Assembly: GCF_016775155.1 (NCBI RefSeq) | Contig: NZ_JAEUGD010000004.1 | Coordinates: forward strand, 248,001 to 312,000 | Direction: 5' to 3' | DNA: 64,000 nucleotides | Source of the DNA: Fulvivirga marina | GTDB taxonomy: Bacteria > Bacteroidota > Bacteroidia > Cytophagales > Cyclobacteriaceae | Shown: piece after piece, positions 1 through 9,180 of the stretch | How the letters are laid out: each line of letters starts with the position of its first letter | How positions within the stretch are numbered: position 1 is the first letter of the stretch | The notes under the pieces: generated by a model | What the model was told of the DNA's origin: nothing | The model's input: only the letters and a program-made list of their open reading frames with translations | Database searches by the model: none | Translations under genes and position numbers: made by a program

Positions 1-1038
1 ACAAAGAAGTATTTATTAGCCAGAGGTATCAATGAAAAGGATACGAATTCTAAATGGGACTTAATCAAAGAAACACTAGGACACCTCTCCGAACAGAAGT
101 ATTATATTACAAAAATTGAAGGCCAGTTACATCTTTGTTTATTGGAAATAGGCACGGTGCAACATGAATTTCATGACCCTATACAGGCTATTGATAGTTT
201 CTTTATTCGATACATTAGTGATCATGCTTTAAAAAGCATCAAAGGGGAGGCTTTGCTTGACATTAATAAGCAACTCAGACAAACCGAGAGTTACATAAAA
301 AAAACTAAAAAGAAACTTGAGGAAATAGAAAGCAGGCTCAACTATAGCATACTTGCAGATATACTAATGGCTAACCTCCACCAAATAGCTCCAAAAACAG
401 AAGAGGTTACCCTTCAAAACTTCTACGATAACAACTCCCCTATCACAATTAAATTAAAACGAGACCTTTCTCCTCAAAAAAATGCAGAGGCATATTACAG
501 GAAAGCCAAGAACCAATCTGTTGAAATTGAAAACCTTAAAACAAATCTCAAACAGAAGCTAAATACCATTGAAGCACTCGAAGAGCAAAAGATGGTTATA
601 GAAGAAGAACAAAGCCTTAAGGCACTTCGTAACCTTGTGAAAAAAGACCAAGCCCAGACTTCAAAAAAGAAAGAGCACCTACCTTATAATGCATTCTCTT
701 ATGATGGCTTTGATATATGGGTGGGAAAAAATGCAAGAAGCAACGATCGCATGCTTCAACAACACTCCTTTAAAAACGATCTTTGGCTCCACGCTAAAGA
801 TGTGAGCGGGTCTCATGTGCTTATAAAGTATAGAGCAGGTAAACCGTTCCCAAAAGATGTCATAGAAAAAGCGGCTGAACTCGCTGCACATTTCTCCAAA
901 AGAAAATCAGACACCCTATGTCCTGTTATTGTAACACCAAGAAAGTTTGTAAGGAAAAGAAAGGGAGATCCTGCCGGAGCAGTAATGGTAGATAAGGAAG
1001 AAAGAACTTTACTTGTCAAGCCCAATAACTGGTCCTGA
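1..1038 (+). CDS. rqcH: NFACT-family protein (RqcH/FbpA-like), 5' truncated
   Basis: The frame is open from base 1, so the window starts inside the gene; 345 residues are visible and the N-terminal part is missing. The middle (about residues 90-215 of the visible part) is a charged coiled coil (QTESYIKKTKKKLEEIESRL). The C-terminal ~110 residues form the NFACT-R (DUF814) domain with its conserved LWLHAKDVSGSHVLI block and a basic PRKFVRKRKGDPAGAV tail. NFACT proteins bind the 50S subunit on stalled nascent chains and recruit tRNA-Ala to make C-terminal tails; that role is family knowledge, not visible here. The gene converges on pyruvate kinase with about 20 bases between stops. Confidence 0.9.
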   Translation, partial: TKKYLLARGINEKDTNSKWDLIKETLGHLSEQKYYITKIEGQLHLCLLEIGTVQHEFHDPIQAIDSFFIRYISDHALKSIKGEALLDINKQLRQTESYIKKTKKKLEEIESRLNYSILADILMANLHQIAPKTEEVTLQNFYDNNSPITIKLKRDLSPQKNAEAYYRKAKNQSVEIENLKTNLKQKLNTIEALEEQKMVIEEEQSLKALRNLVKKDQAQTSKKKEHLPYNAFSYDGFDIWVGKNARSNDRMLQQHSFKNDLWLHAKDVSGSHVLIKYRAGKPFPKDVIEKAAELAAHFSKRKSDTLCPVIVTPRKFVRKRKGDPAGAVMVDKEERTLLVKPNNWS

Positions 1039-1058
1039 CAAGTAAAGCTTTGATTATT

Positions 1059-2489
1059 CTACTCAACAACATTTAGCTTAACAGTATTTGTACGTCCTCT
1101 GGCATGAATAGGCATACTGGCTGTTGTAATAAATATATCACCATTTTCAATATGCCCCTTTTCCTTCAATATCTCTTCTATGTCTGCAAAGGTATCATCT
1201 GTTGAAACCTCTTTATCATAGTAATAGCCCCTAACTCCCCAAATAAGATTTATTGTGTTAAGTAGTGGTCTGTTGCTTGTAAATATAAAAATGTTGGCTT
1301 TTGGCCTATGTGATGCAAGCTTAAACGCGGTATACCCTGATTGGGTCATACCAATAATAGCCTTCGCTTTGGAAGCCTTTGCCAGTCTACAAGCCGCCAG
1401 CACCAATGTATTATTGTAAAACAAAGGATCATTATGGTCAGGCAGATCATGACGGAAATATACGTCTGCTTCCCTTTCAACGCTGGTAATGGTTTTTACC
1501 ATACTCCTGATCACTTCAATGGGGTACGCTCCGGCGGCGGTTTCAGCAGAAAGCATCAGAGCATCTGCCCCATCCATTACAGCGTTAGCCACGTCATTGG
1601 TTTCTGCTCGAGTAGGTCGGGGGCTTTCGATCATACTTTCCATCATCTGAGTAGCGATAATTACAGGCTTAGCCAGTTTATTACACTTTCTCACGATCAT
1701 TTTTTGAGCCATAGGCACCTCTTCCATAAATATTTCTACTCCAAGGTCACCACGTGCTACCATTACAGCATCCGCTGCATCTATAATTTCATCTATATTA
1801 TGTATAGCCTCTGGTTTCTCAACTTTGGCAATGATCTTAGTTTGCTTACCAGCAGCCTTAATTCTCTCTCTAAGGTTATGAATGTCTTCTGCTGATCTTA
1901 CAAACGACAAAGCCACCCATTCAACCTCGTTGGCCAAACCAAACTCCAGGTCTTTCACATCTTTGTCTGTTAAAGAAGGCGCCGATACTTTAGTAAAAGG
2001 CATATTGATTCCTTTTCTGGACTTTAATTTGCCTCCATACACAACCTCTGTTACAACTTCGGCGTTTTTGATTTCAGTTACTTTTAACTCTATCTTTCCA
2101 TCGTCAATAAGAATCACATCTCCTACACCAACATCTTTAGGAAGATCCTGATAGACGGTACTGGCCATTGTCGAATGTCCAACAATTTCTTCTATGGTTA
2201 TGGTAAACTCCTGTCCAGGCTTTAGTTTTGCACCTTTCTCTACTTCTCCTACTCTAATCTTCGGCCCCTGAAGGTCTTGTAAAAGACATACACAAGCTCC
2301 CATTTCCTCATTCAACTCACGTACACTTTTAATCACCTTCTGATGATCCTCATGAGTACCATGTGAAAAGTTAAGCCTGAAAATATCAACGCCCTCCTCG
2401 ATGAGCTGTTTCAGCATTTTTTTATCGCTCGAGGCTGGCCCGACAGTAGCGATAATTTTAGTCTTATTAAATTGTATTTTTTGATCCAT
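1059..2489 (-). CDS. pyk: Pyruvate kinase
   Basis: Catalyses phosphoenolpyruvate + ADP to pyruvate + ATP, the last step of glycolysis, in the cytosol. The full-length 476-residue protein carries the N-terminal KIIATVGPAS strand, the RLNFSHG motif, the active-site signature IIAKVEKPEA followed by VMVARGDLGVE, and the MMESMIESPRPTRAETNDVA block of the (beta/alpha)8 barrel. The C-terminal allosteric domain is present. A TTG in the same frame lies two codons upstream, but the ATG at 2489 is preferred. It follows the stop of the upstream IPExxxVDY gene by two bases, so the two genes are almost certainly co-transcribed and perhaps translationally coupled. Confidence 0.97.
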   Translation of the reverse strand: MDQKIQFNKTKIIATVGPASSDKKMLKQLIEEGVDIFRLNFSHGTHEDHQKVIKSVRELNEEMGACVCLLQDLQGPKIRVGEVEKGAKLKPGQEFTITIEEIVGHSTMASTVYQDLPKDVGVGDVILIDDGKIELKVTEIKNAEVVTEVVYGGKLKSRKGINMPFTKVSAPSLTDKDVKDLEFGLANEVEWVALSFVRSAEDIHNLRERIKAAGKQTKIIAKVEKPEAIHNIDEIIDAADAVMVARGDLGVEIFMEEVPMAQKMIVRKCNKLAKPVIIATQMMESMIESPRPTRAETNDVANAVMDGADALMLSAETAAGAYPIEVIRSMVKTITSVEREADVYFRHDLPDHNDPLFYNNTLVLAACRLAKASKAKAIIGMTQSGYTAFKLASHRPKANIFIFTSNRPLLNTINLIWGVRGYYYDKEVSTDDTFADIEEILKEKGHIENGDIFITTASMPIHARGRTNTVKLNVVE

Positions 2490-2491
2490 AG

Positions 2492-2911
2492 TCAAGTTAA
2501 AAAATTGTCTTTAGACTTCAGTGTTTCTACTTCAATGGCGGCAATATATTCAATCCATTGGACTTCTTTTAATTCTTTTAAAATTTCTTCTTTTGCAAAC
2601 GATTGCGACTGTTCATCTATTTTGATTATGTAGTCAAAGTGCGGCAATTCAGGTATTAAACTGGCATTTTCGCCCTCCACAGAACGGTTCTTAAATAACC
2701 TGAAACAACTACTTTCCATCTGGTAAAGATAGTTGCTAAAAGAAGCCAGATTACCTCCTTTCATTTCCATAGAATAATCATCTTGCTTCACCAACCGGAC
2801 ATCAAGTTTCTTGTTTATAGCCCAAGCAAGTTTATAGAATTTTATGGAGGAGATAATGCCTATCAATTCAAACTCATATTCATACTCAACAATTAGCTTG
2901 GTCTTTTTCAT
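2492..2911 (-). CDS. IPExxxVDY family protein
   Basis: Small (139 residues), soluble, lysine- and glutamate-rich protein. The family-defining motif is read here as IPELPHFDY (Phe in the usual Val position), near residue 87, followed by a conserved hydrophobic/acidic stretch. The family is largely confined to Bacteroidota and has no assigned biochemical role. It sits directly upstream of pyk with two bases between stop and start, an arrangement that suggests co-expression with glycolysis but does not reveal function. It is divergent from acpP across a gap of about 150 bases. Confidence 0.85.
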   Translation of the reverse strand: MKKTKLIVEYEYEFELIGIISSIKFYKLAWAINKKLDVRLVKQDDYSMEMKGGNLASFSNYLYQMESSCFRLFKNRSVEGENASLIPELPHFDYIIKIDEQSQSFAKEEILKELKEVQWIEYIAAIEVETLKSKDNFLT

Positions 2912-3064
2912 AGTATCAAAGTTCTTGAAATTTATGCGTATACAGTGAGTTTTTAAGGAAAAATTAGCAATTTAGCGCCGCCAATAAGTTTATTTAAATT
3001 GTTTGACATTAATACATTTAATGTATTTCTTTGCAGATATTTTAACTATTAAATCATTAAAAAC

Positions 3065-3301
3065 ATGTCTGAAATAGCACAAAAAGTTAAATCAATCATT
3101 ATTGATAAATTAGGAGTTGAAGAGTCAGAGGTTACTCCTGAAGCAAGCTTCACCAACGATTTAGGAGCCGATTCTTTAGATACTGTTGAATTGATAATGG
3201 AATTTGAAAAGGAATTCAACATTTCTATTCCTGACGATCAGGCAGAAAACATCTCAACAGTTGGCCAGGCCATCTCTTACTTGGAAGAAAACGTAAAATA
3301 A
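3065..3301 (+). CDS. acpP: Acyl carrier protein
   Basis: 78-residue acidic carrier of fatty-acid synthesis. The phosphopantetheine attachment site is Ser37 in the [10 protein letters not shown] motif. Length and the four-helix pattern match the family exactly. It heads an acpP-fabF-rnc block, the classic order in many bacteria, with 40 bases to fabF. Upstream there is a TTTG at 3002 and a TTTCTTTG at 3026-3033 about 20 bases apart, a loose match to the Bacteroidota promoter pattern; I regard this promoter as only possible. Confidence 0.98.
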   Translation: MSEIAQKVKSIIIDKLGVEESEVTPEASFTNDLGADSLDTVELIMEFEKEFNISIPDDQAENISTVGQAISYLEENVK

Positions 3302-3341
3302 TATATAAACACACCCCTTTATTCATTTCTAAACTTCTTTT

Positions 3342-4589
3342 ATGACGTTAAGAAGAGTTGTAGTAACAGGCATAGGCGCACTCACGCCCATAGGAAATAC
3401 GGCCTCCGAATACTGGCAGGGTCTTATAAATGGTGTAAGTGGTGCCGCTCGTATAACCAGATTTGATCCCGAGAAATTTCGTACGCAATTTGCATGTGAA
3501 GTTAAGAACTTTGATGCTGAGCAACACTTTGACAGAAAAGAGGCCCGTAAAATGGACCCCTTTACTCAATATGCCATGGTAGTTGCTGATGAAGCCATCA
3601 AAGACTCGAAATTAGACCTGGAAACTATTGACTTGAATAAAGCAGGGGTAATATGGGGTTCAGGTATCGGCGGGCTTAAAACATTTCAGGAGGAAGTTAA
3701 GAGTTATGCTAAAGGTGACAATACACCAAGGTTTAACCCATTCTTCATCCCTAAAATGATCGCTGATATCAGTGCCGGATATATTTCCATCAAGTATGGA
3801 TTCCATGGACCAAACTTCGTTACAGTTTCTGCATGTGCATCAGCTACCAATGCTCTTATAGATGCATTGAATTATATAAGACTGGGACATATGGATGTTG
3901 CCATCTCGGGTGGCAGTGAAGCAGCTGTAACTGAAGCAGGCATGGGAGGATTTAATGCTATGAAGGCGCTTTCGGAGCGTAATGACTCCCCCGAAACAGC
4001 ATCCAGACCTTTTGATAAGGACAGAGATGGATTTGTATTAGGTGAAGGTGCAGGCGCGCTTATTCTTGAAGAATATGAACATGCCAAGGCACGTGGAGCC
4101 AAAATATATGCTGAAATAATCGGAGGAGGAATGTCTGCAGATGCGCATCACATTACTGCACCACACCCAGAAGGGCTTGGAGCTACCAATGTTATGATAA
4201 ATGCTCTTGCTGACGCGCATATAAAACCGGAAGACGTAGATTATATCAACGTTCATGGCACATCAACACCACTTGGTGATATTAGCGAAACATTGGCCAT
4301 CAAAAAGGTTTTTGGTGATCATGCTTATAAGCTTAATATTAGCTCGACAAAATCCATGACAGGACACCTGCTTGGAGCTGCCGGAGCTATTGAAGCGGTA
4401 GCTTGTGTGAAGGCGATACAAAATGGTATTGTACCGCCAACCATCAACCACTTTACAGATGACGATCAATTGGACAATAAATTAAATTTAACTTTTAATA
4501 AAGCCCAGGAGAGAGAGATCAATGTAGCGCTAAGCAATACATTTGGGTTCGGAGGACATAACACCTCTATTATTTTTAGAAAAATTTAA
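3342..4589 (+). CDS. fabF: Beta-ketoacyl-[acyl-carrier-protein] synthase II
   Basis: 415-residue condensing enzyme that elongates acyl-ACP with malonyl-ACP. The thiolase fold is complete: the catalytic cysteine is Cys165 in VSACASATNA, and the two histidines lie in NVHGTSTPLGD and in MTGHLLGAAG. The C-terminus ends with the typical NTFGFGGHN block. It lies between acpP and rnc, five bases before the rnc start, so these genes form one operon. FabF rather than FabB is chosen from the length, the synteny and the general sequence pattern. Confidence 0.97.
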   Translation: MTLRRVVVTGIGALTPIGNTASEYWQGLINGVSGAARITRFDPEKFRTQFACEVKNFDAEQHFDRKEARKMDPFTQYAMVVADEAIKDSKLDLETIDLNKAGVIWGSGIGGLKTFQEEVKSYAKGDNTPRFNPFFIPKMIADISAGYISIKYGFHGPNFVTVSACASATNALIDALNYIRLGHMDVAISGGSEAAVTEAGMGGFNAMKALSERNDSPETASRPFDKDRDGFVLGEGAGALILEEYEHAKARGAKIYAEIIGGGMSADAHHITAPHPEGLGATNVMINALADAHIKPEDVDYINVHGTSTPLGDISETLAIKKVFGDHAYKLNISSTKSMTGHLLGAAGAIEAVACVKAIQNGIVPPTINHFTDDDQLDNKLNLTFNKAQEREINVALSNTFGFGGHNTSIIFRKI

Positions 4590-4594
4590 GAACT

Positions 4595-5338
4595 GTGCAT
4601 CGTGCTGTAAGGCGCTTCATTAATATTTTCAAGAGAAGATCTGAAAAAGACAAAAGGCTTATTACCGCTATTAAGACAATTGTCGGTAGTAAGCCTTTTA
4701 ACTTAGAGCTATATCGACTTGCTATTAAACATAGCTCTGTAGCAAAACATAACAGTCAGGGTCTCAAAGAGTCTAACGAGCGGCTCGAATACCTCGGAGA
4801 TGCTGTTCTGGGAGCTGCAGTAGCCGACTATCTATTCAAAACATTCCCATTCAAAGAAGAAGGATTTCTTACCGAGATTCGATCCAGAATCGTAAATAGA
4901 GAATCATTAAACAACATTGGAAAAAGAATAGGCCTGAATCAGGTTGTGGAGTACGACCAGAAAAAAAAGAGTAAGCTCTCTCATAAATCACTATATGGAG
5001 ATACCCTTGAAGCTATAGTCGGGGCTGTTTATTTAGACAAAGGCTACTCCTACTGCAAGCACTTCATCATTGACAAACTCATCATTCCCTACCTCAATAT
5101 TGATGAAGTGATAAAATCCAACCCTAACTACAAAAGCAAAATCATTGAATGGTCACAAAAAGAAAATAAGGATGTAAAGTTCGAGATCATCAGTGTTAAA
5201 AATGAGAAACACCACCGTGAGTTTACCGCTCAGGTTTTTGTTGATAATGAACCTCTGGGCAAAGGCTTTGGGCATAGCAAGAAAAAAGCTGAGCAGGATG
5301 CTGCCCAAAAATCTTGTGAGTTATTGGACTTAGACTAA
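4595..5338 (+). CDS. rnc: Ribonuclease III
   Basis: Double-stranded RNA endonuclease that processes rRNA precursors and structured mRNAs. The 247-residue protein has the RNase III signature NERLEYLGDAVLGA with its metal-binding acidic residues near position 70, the second acidic cluster GDTLEAIVGAVYLD, and a C-terminal double-stranded-RNA-binding domain (GHSKKKAEQDAAQ). The start is GTG, five bases after the fabF stop; no in-frame ATG lies early enough to preserve the N-terminal helix. The basic N-terminal extension (RRFINIFKRRSEKDK) is common in Bacteroidota homologues. Confidence 0.96.
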   Translation: MHRAVRRFINIFKRRSEKDKRLITAIKTIVGSKPFNLELYRLAIKHSSVAKHNSQGLKESNERLEYLGDAVLGAAVADYLFKTFPFKEEGFLTEIRSRIVNRESLNNIGKRIGLNQVVEYDQKKKSKLSHKSLYGDTLEAIVGAVYLDKGYSYCKHFIIDKLIIPYLNIDEVIKSNPNYKSKIIEWSQKENKDVKFEIISVKNEKHHREFTAQVFVDNEPLGKGFGHSKKKAEQDAAQKSCELLDLD

Positions 5339-5381
5339 AGATTCCGATATTCGCTCTCGAATTCAGTTAAAACATCTAAAC

Positions 5382-7253
5382 GTGTCTACACTCAGAATAG
5401 CAGGAGCCACTTTAAATCAAACTCCCCTGGCTTGGGAAAATAATCTCATCAATATTCGTGCAGCCGTTGATGATGCCATCAGCAGTGACGTTGATATTTT
5501 ATGCCTGCCCGAACTATGTATTACAGGTTATGGATGTGAGGATATGTTTCTTAGCGATTGGATCTACACCAAAGCCATGGAGTGCCTGTTAGAGGCAACG
5601 TCTTATTGTAAAAATATCACAGTCGCCATTGGCTTGCCGGTTAAACACCGTGGACTCTTTTATAACACGACATGCCTTATTCAAGATGAGCAAATTCTTG
5701 GCTTTTATATCAAACAAAACATGGCAAACGATGGTGTTCATTATGAACCCAGGTGGTTTACTCCCTGGCGCCCTGGTATTATTGATGAAATCACCATCGA
5801 AGGAAAGTCTTTTAGGTTTGGCGACCTCACCTTTGAGCTAAGCGGCATTAAAATTGGCTTTGAAATATGTGAGGATGCCTGGAGAGAAGAAAGACCCGCA
5901 TGTCGCCTGTTTGAACAGAAGGTTAACCTCATTTTAAACCCTAGTGCCAGCCACTTTGCTTTTGAAAAAACACGCCTGCGCGAGAAGCTTGTAATAGATA
6001 GCTCCAAAAACTTTCATTGCACTTATGTGTACGCCAATCTGCTGGGCAATGAGGCCGGAAGGATGATATACGATGGCGAAATCTTAATTGCACGTCACGG
6101 AAAGCTGATAAAAAGAAATGAATGGCTATCTTATAAAAGCATGCAACTTCAGTTTGCCGATGTAGATTTCAACAAAGAAGAGGAAACCTACCCTAAACCT
6201 GATGAATGGCCCAGAGATAAGAATACGGAATTTGTGAAAGCATCATCACTTGCACTATTTGATTACCTCCGAAAAAGTCATAGTAAAGGCTTTGTTCTTT
6301 CACTAAGTGGTGGTGCTGATTCTTCCTCCATCGCAGTGTTGGTATCCGAAATGGTAAGACGTGGGGTTGAAGAATTAGGTGCAGAAAAGTTTATCAAAAA
6401 AACGGGCATAAGTACTCTTCAAATTGCTAATGGCAAGGATCAGCAGGCAATTATTAAACATCTTACCTCGCAAATCCTAACCTGTGCTTATCAAGGCACA
6501 GTAAATAGCTCTGAGGCTACGTTTCAGTCAGCAAAAGAACTAGCGGAATCAATAGGTGCCACTTTTCACTCCTGGCTTATCGACGAGGAGGTGAATTCTT
6601 ATACCCAAAAGATAGAAAAAGCGTTAAAAAGACCCCTGACTTGGGAAGCTGATGACATAGCCCTTCAAAATATACAGGCTCGCTCCAGGTCTCCCATTAT
6701 CTGGATGCTGGCTAATATTGAGAGTGCTCTGCTACTTACTACCTCTAACCGAAGTGAAGCAGATGTAGGGTATGCTACCATGGATGGAGACACCAGCGGG
6801 AGCATCGCTCCTATTGCTGCTGTTGACAAACATTTTATTATTACGTGGCTGAGGTGGGCAGAGAGAAACTTAGGTTATGAGGCGCTGAACTACGTTAACA
6901 ACCTCCAACCAAGTGCAGAATTGCGTCCCTTGTCACAAGAGCAAACTGATGAAGCGGACTTAATGCCATACCCTGTAATCGTAGAAATTGAAAAACTGGC
7001 TATAAGAGACCGTAAGTCACCGACTGAGGTCTTTCATGCTCTTAACGCTGTCAAACTTGAAAGCAGCAAACTGTTAAAAGTACACATAGCAAAGTTTTTC
7101 AGGCTTTGGAGTCGCAACCAGTGGAAGCGTGAACGTACAGCACCGGCATTTCATCTGGATGATTTTAATGTAGACCCAAGAACGTGGTGTAGATTCCCAA
7201 TTCTTTCAAGCGGATTTAGCGCTGAACTCAAAGAACTTGAGGGATTAGGTTAA
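5382..7253 (+). CDS. nadE: Glutamine-dependent NAD+ synthetase
   Basis: Makes NAD+ from deamido-NAD+, ATP and glutamine. The 623-residue protein is the two-domain type. The N-terminal nitrilase-fold glutaminase (about 1-270) has the catalytic Glu in CLPELCITGYG and the nucleophilic Cys in GFEICEDAW. The C-terminal synthetase has the pyrophosphatase loop SLSGGADSSS and the TTSNRSEADVGYATMDGDTS block. The start is GTG at 5382; the STLRIAGATLNQT sequence just after it is the normal N-terminus of this enzyme. It follows rnc by about 40 bases and may belong to the same transcript. Confidence 0.96.
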   Translation: MSTLRIAGATLNQTPLAWENNLINIRAAVDDAISSDVDILCLPELCITGYGCEDMFLSDWIYTKAMECLLEATSYCKNITVAIGLPVKHRGLFYNTTCLIQDEQILGFYIKQNMANDGVHYEPRWFTPWRPGIIDEITIEGKSFRFGDLTFELSGIKIGFEICEDAWREERPACRLFEQKVNLILNPSASHFAFEKTRLREKLVIDSSKNFHCTYVYANLLGNEAGRMIYDGEILIARHGKLIKRNEWLSYKSMQLQFADVDFNKEEETYPKPDEWPRDKNTEFVKASSLALFDYLRKSHSKGFVLSLSGGADSSSIAVLVSEMVRRGVEELGAEKFIKKTGISTLQIANGKDQQAIIKHLTSQILTCAYQGTVNSSEATFQSAKELAESIGATFHSWLIDEEVNSYTQKIEKALKRPLTWEADDIALQNIQARSRSPIIWMLANIESALLLTTSNRSEADVGYATMDGDTSGSIAPIAAVDKHFIITWLRWAERNLGYEALNYVNNLQPSAELRPLSQEQTDEADLMPYPVIVEIEKLAIRDRKSPTEVFHALNAVKLESSKLLKVHIAKFFRLWSRNQWKRERTAPAFHLDDFNVDPRTWCRFPILSSGFSAELKELEGLG

Positions 7254-7872
7254 TCCTGCCTCTACCATTTATCAAAGTGTGAGGTTTAAATAGATAGGGA
7301 TATACGACAGAAGCTAATCTACAGGTAACTCTGGGGTTATAAATCCCTTTTCCTTATAGATATAGTTACCCATTTTTCATATTGGCGCAAACCACATAAC
7401 ACTATTTAAATAAAAATATAGATTTATTGATTTGAAGATAAGTAATTGTTCATTTTATCTTTGATGGAGAGGTTGACTTTTCAGGAGGACTTGCTCCTGC
7501 TGAGTTTGAAAATATCAAAACTTTACTCCCTGCCGAAGTCTATAATCCGAAAAGCATCTTTAGGCAGGTTTTCACCCAACTCACGGGTAAAACCTCCACT
7601 TCCTGTTAAATAATGACATCTGAACCGGAAGGACTCAGACTCTTCCAGCAAATTCAGGCTGCTCGTTTAAAGTTTGTGCTACAATAACCGAGACGTTTGT
7701 GCCCAAGCTTACTAACTCTGGTCTATACATTTTTCTGAATGTGTACTTAAACATAAAAATTTAATTTTCCCAAGCTCAAAAATAAACGCTCTCACTCTCT
7801 GATACCATTAACAATACAAACCTTTAACCGTCGTTTAATTGCCAATTATGCTGAGATAGTTATATTTGTCGC
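7254..7872. other. 619-base gap with a broken reading frame and the lgt promoter
   Basis: No intact gene was found. On the plus strand one frame is open from 7442 to 7687 except for a TAA at 7607. Its translation looks protein-like (for example DGEVDFSGGLAPAEFENIK, then EPEGLRLFQQIQAARLK after the stop), but it has no good start codon and I do not recognise the family. The minus strand also has short protein-like pieces (7635-7730 and 7523-7665), which may be shadows. The last 35 bases hold a promoter for lgt. This may be a decayed gene; confidence is low. Confidence 0.35.
7839..7868 (+). promoter_or_regulatory. Bacteroidota-type promoter upstream of lgt
   Basis: TTG at 7839-7841, a 19-base spacer, then TATATTTG at 7861-7868 match the Bacteroidota sigma-A pattern (TTG, about 19-21 bases, TAnnTTTG). 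The lgt ATG at 7873 is only four bases after the -7 box, so the transcript would start at or near the start codon. The mRNA would then be leaderless or nearly so (inference). Confidence 0.6.
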
Positions 7873-9048
7873 ATGTCAATTTTAAGCTATATCATCTGGA
7901 ATACTGATCCAGAGTTTTTCACCATCCCTTTGCTGGACCGCCCTGTTCGATATTACGGGCTACTATTTGCTCTGGCATTTCTTATTACTCAGCAGATTAT
8001 GTTCTACATCTACCGCAAAGAAGGTAAACCTGAAAGGGATGTAGAAACTCTGACCATATACATGGTTATTGCCACTATTCTTGGTGCACGGTTAGGTCAC
8101 GTTCTTTTTTATGAGCCAGACAAATATTTATCAAACCCCATAGATATTCTCAAGATCTGGGAAGGTGGACTAGCTAGTCATGGTGCTGCATTTGGAATTT
8201 TATTCGCTCTTTGGTTATATGTTAACTATAAAATTATCATTAACATAAACCCTCTATCAAAGCCAAAAAAACGTTTTATATTTGAGAAGCAGAAGAGGCC
8301 TCATCAGAGTTATCTTCAGGTGGTAGATAGAATTGTTATTGTAGTTGCATTAGCCGGTTGTATGATCCGTACGGGCAATTTCATGAACTCTGAAATCTAT
8401 GGAATTCCTTCTAAATCCGAATATGGCGTTATTTTCGCCCATGATGTTGAGCGTACCTTCGACGCCTATACCAGTCCTATCAAAAACATTGATTTTGAAA
8501 AAGATGAAACCCGCGAGCTAAATGCTCAGGGCTATGTACCAATTAAGCTTAAAATTGATTTTAAAAATCAACCTGATATCATCAATGATGAAAGCATTGA
8601 GTTTTACTTCAATGGAAAATTCAAAGAAACTTTGAATTACTCATATGTCAGTGAACATATATACCAACCTAAGGATCAGGTGCTGGACTATAAGGTATCA
8701 AAGAATAATGATGGATCTTACAGTGCCGTGGTCAATACCTATGGTATTCCAAGGCACCCTACTCAACTTTATGAGGCAGGAACCTCTTTGGCTATATTCT
8801 TTCTTTTGCTTGCACTTTGGTGGAAGTATAAAAATGAAACACCTCCAGGATTACTCCTTGGTCTATTTCTGATTCTATTATTTGGCTTGCGTTTCGTACA
8901 TGAGTTGTTTAAGGAAAATCAGGTAGCTTTTGAAGATGAAATGACCTATAATATGGGACAGATATTAAGCATCCCGCTAATCATCGCTGGTATTATCATT
9001 CTCTTCAAAGCCTTATCAAAAGGGAGACACAAAGAAATAGACGGTTAA
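7873..9048 (+). CDS. lgt: Prolipoprotein diacylglyceryl transferase, with a long insertion
   Basis: Inner-membrane enzyme that moves diacylglycerol from phosphatidylglycerol to the lipobox cysteine of prolipoproteins. The N-terminal RYYGLLFALAF helix, the SHGAAFGI segment, the Lgt signature around GCMIRTGNFMNSEIYG (about residues 160-175), and HPTQLYEA followed by two C-terminal helices are all present. At 391 residues it is about 100 longer than the typical enzyme. The extra, polar segment lies between EYGVIFAHDVERTF and YGIPRHPTQLYEA (about residues 185-295), in the periplasmic-loop position. It is followed by a strong hairpin terminator. Confidence 0.96.
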   Translation: MSILSYIIWNTDPEFFTIPLLDRPVRYYGLLFALAFLITQQIMFYIYRKEGKPERDVETLTIYMVIATILGARLGHVLFYEPDKYLSNPIDILKIWEGGLASHGAAFGILFALWLYVNYKIIININPLSKPKKRFIFEKQKRPHQSYLQVVDRIVIVVALAGCMIRTGNFMNSEIYGIPSKSEYGVIFAHDVERTFDAYTSPIKNIDFEKDETRELNAQGYVPIKLKIDFKNQPDIINDESIEFYFNGKFKETLNYSYVSEHIYQPKDQVLDYKVSKNNDGSYSAVVNTYGIPRHPTQLYEAGTSLAIFFLLLALWWKYKNETPPGLLLGLFLILLFGLRFVHELFKENQVAFEDEMTYNMGQILSIPLIIAGIIILFKALSKGRHKEIDG

Positions 9049-9073
9049 ACACCGATATTTTCTTACATCGAGA

Positions 9074-9118
9074 ATAGTTATTTCATAAACTTATGCATTA
9101 TGAGATAACTATTTTTTA
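9074..9118 (+). terminator. Rho-independent terminator after lgt
   Basis: A 14-bp inverted repeat (9074-9087 with 9099-9112, one mismatch), an 11-base loop, and a run of T at 9112-9118. It lies 26 bases past the lgt stop. Confidence 0.8.
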
Positions 9119-9180
9119 TTTTAGGAGACATGATAGTCGAATATTCAATCACATTTGTCCCCATGGTGTAGGTTCAGAAG

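Noticed and set aside
1341-1895. 184-codon plus-strand reading frame within pyk
   Set aside because: Antisense to a certain gene; His/Ser-rich composition typical of a shadow frame.
7464-7613. 49-codon plus-strand ORF in the nadE-lgt gap (ATG 7464)
   Set aside because: Leucine/lysine/serine-rich and unlike a protein; the neighbouring frame reads better but is broken.
7523-7730. Minus-strand pieces that could form a frameshifted gene
   Set aside because: Short, no recognisable family, and on the opposite strand to a better-looking frame; kept only as a note.
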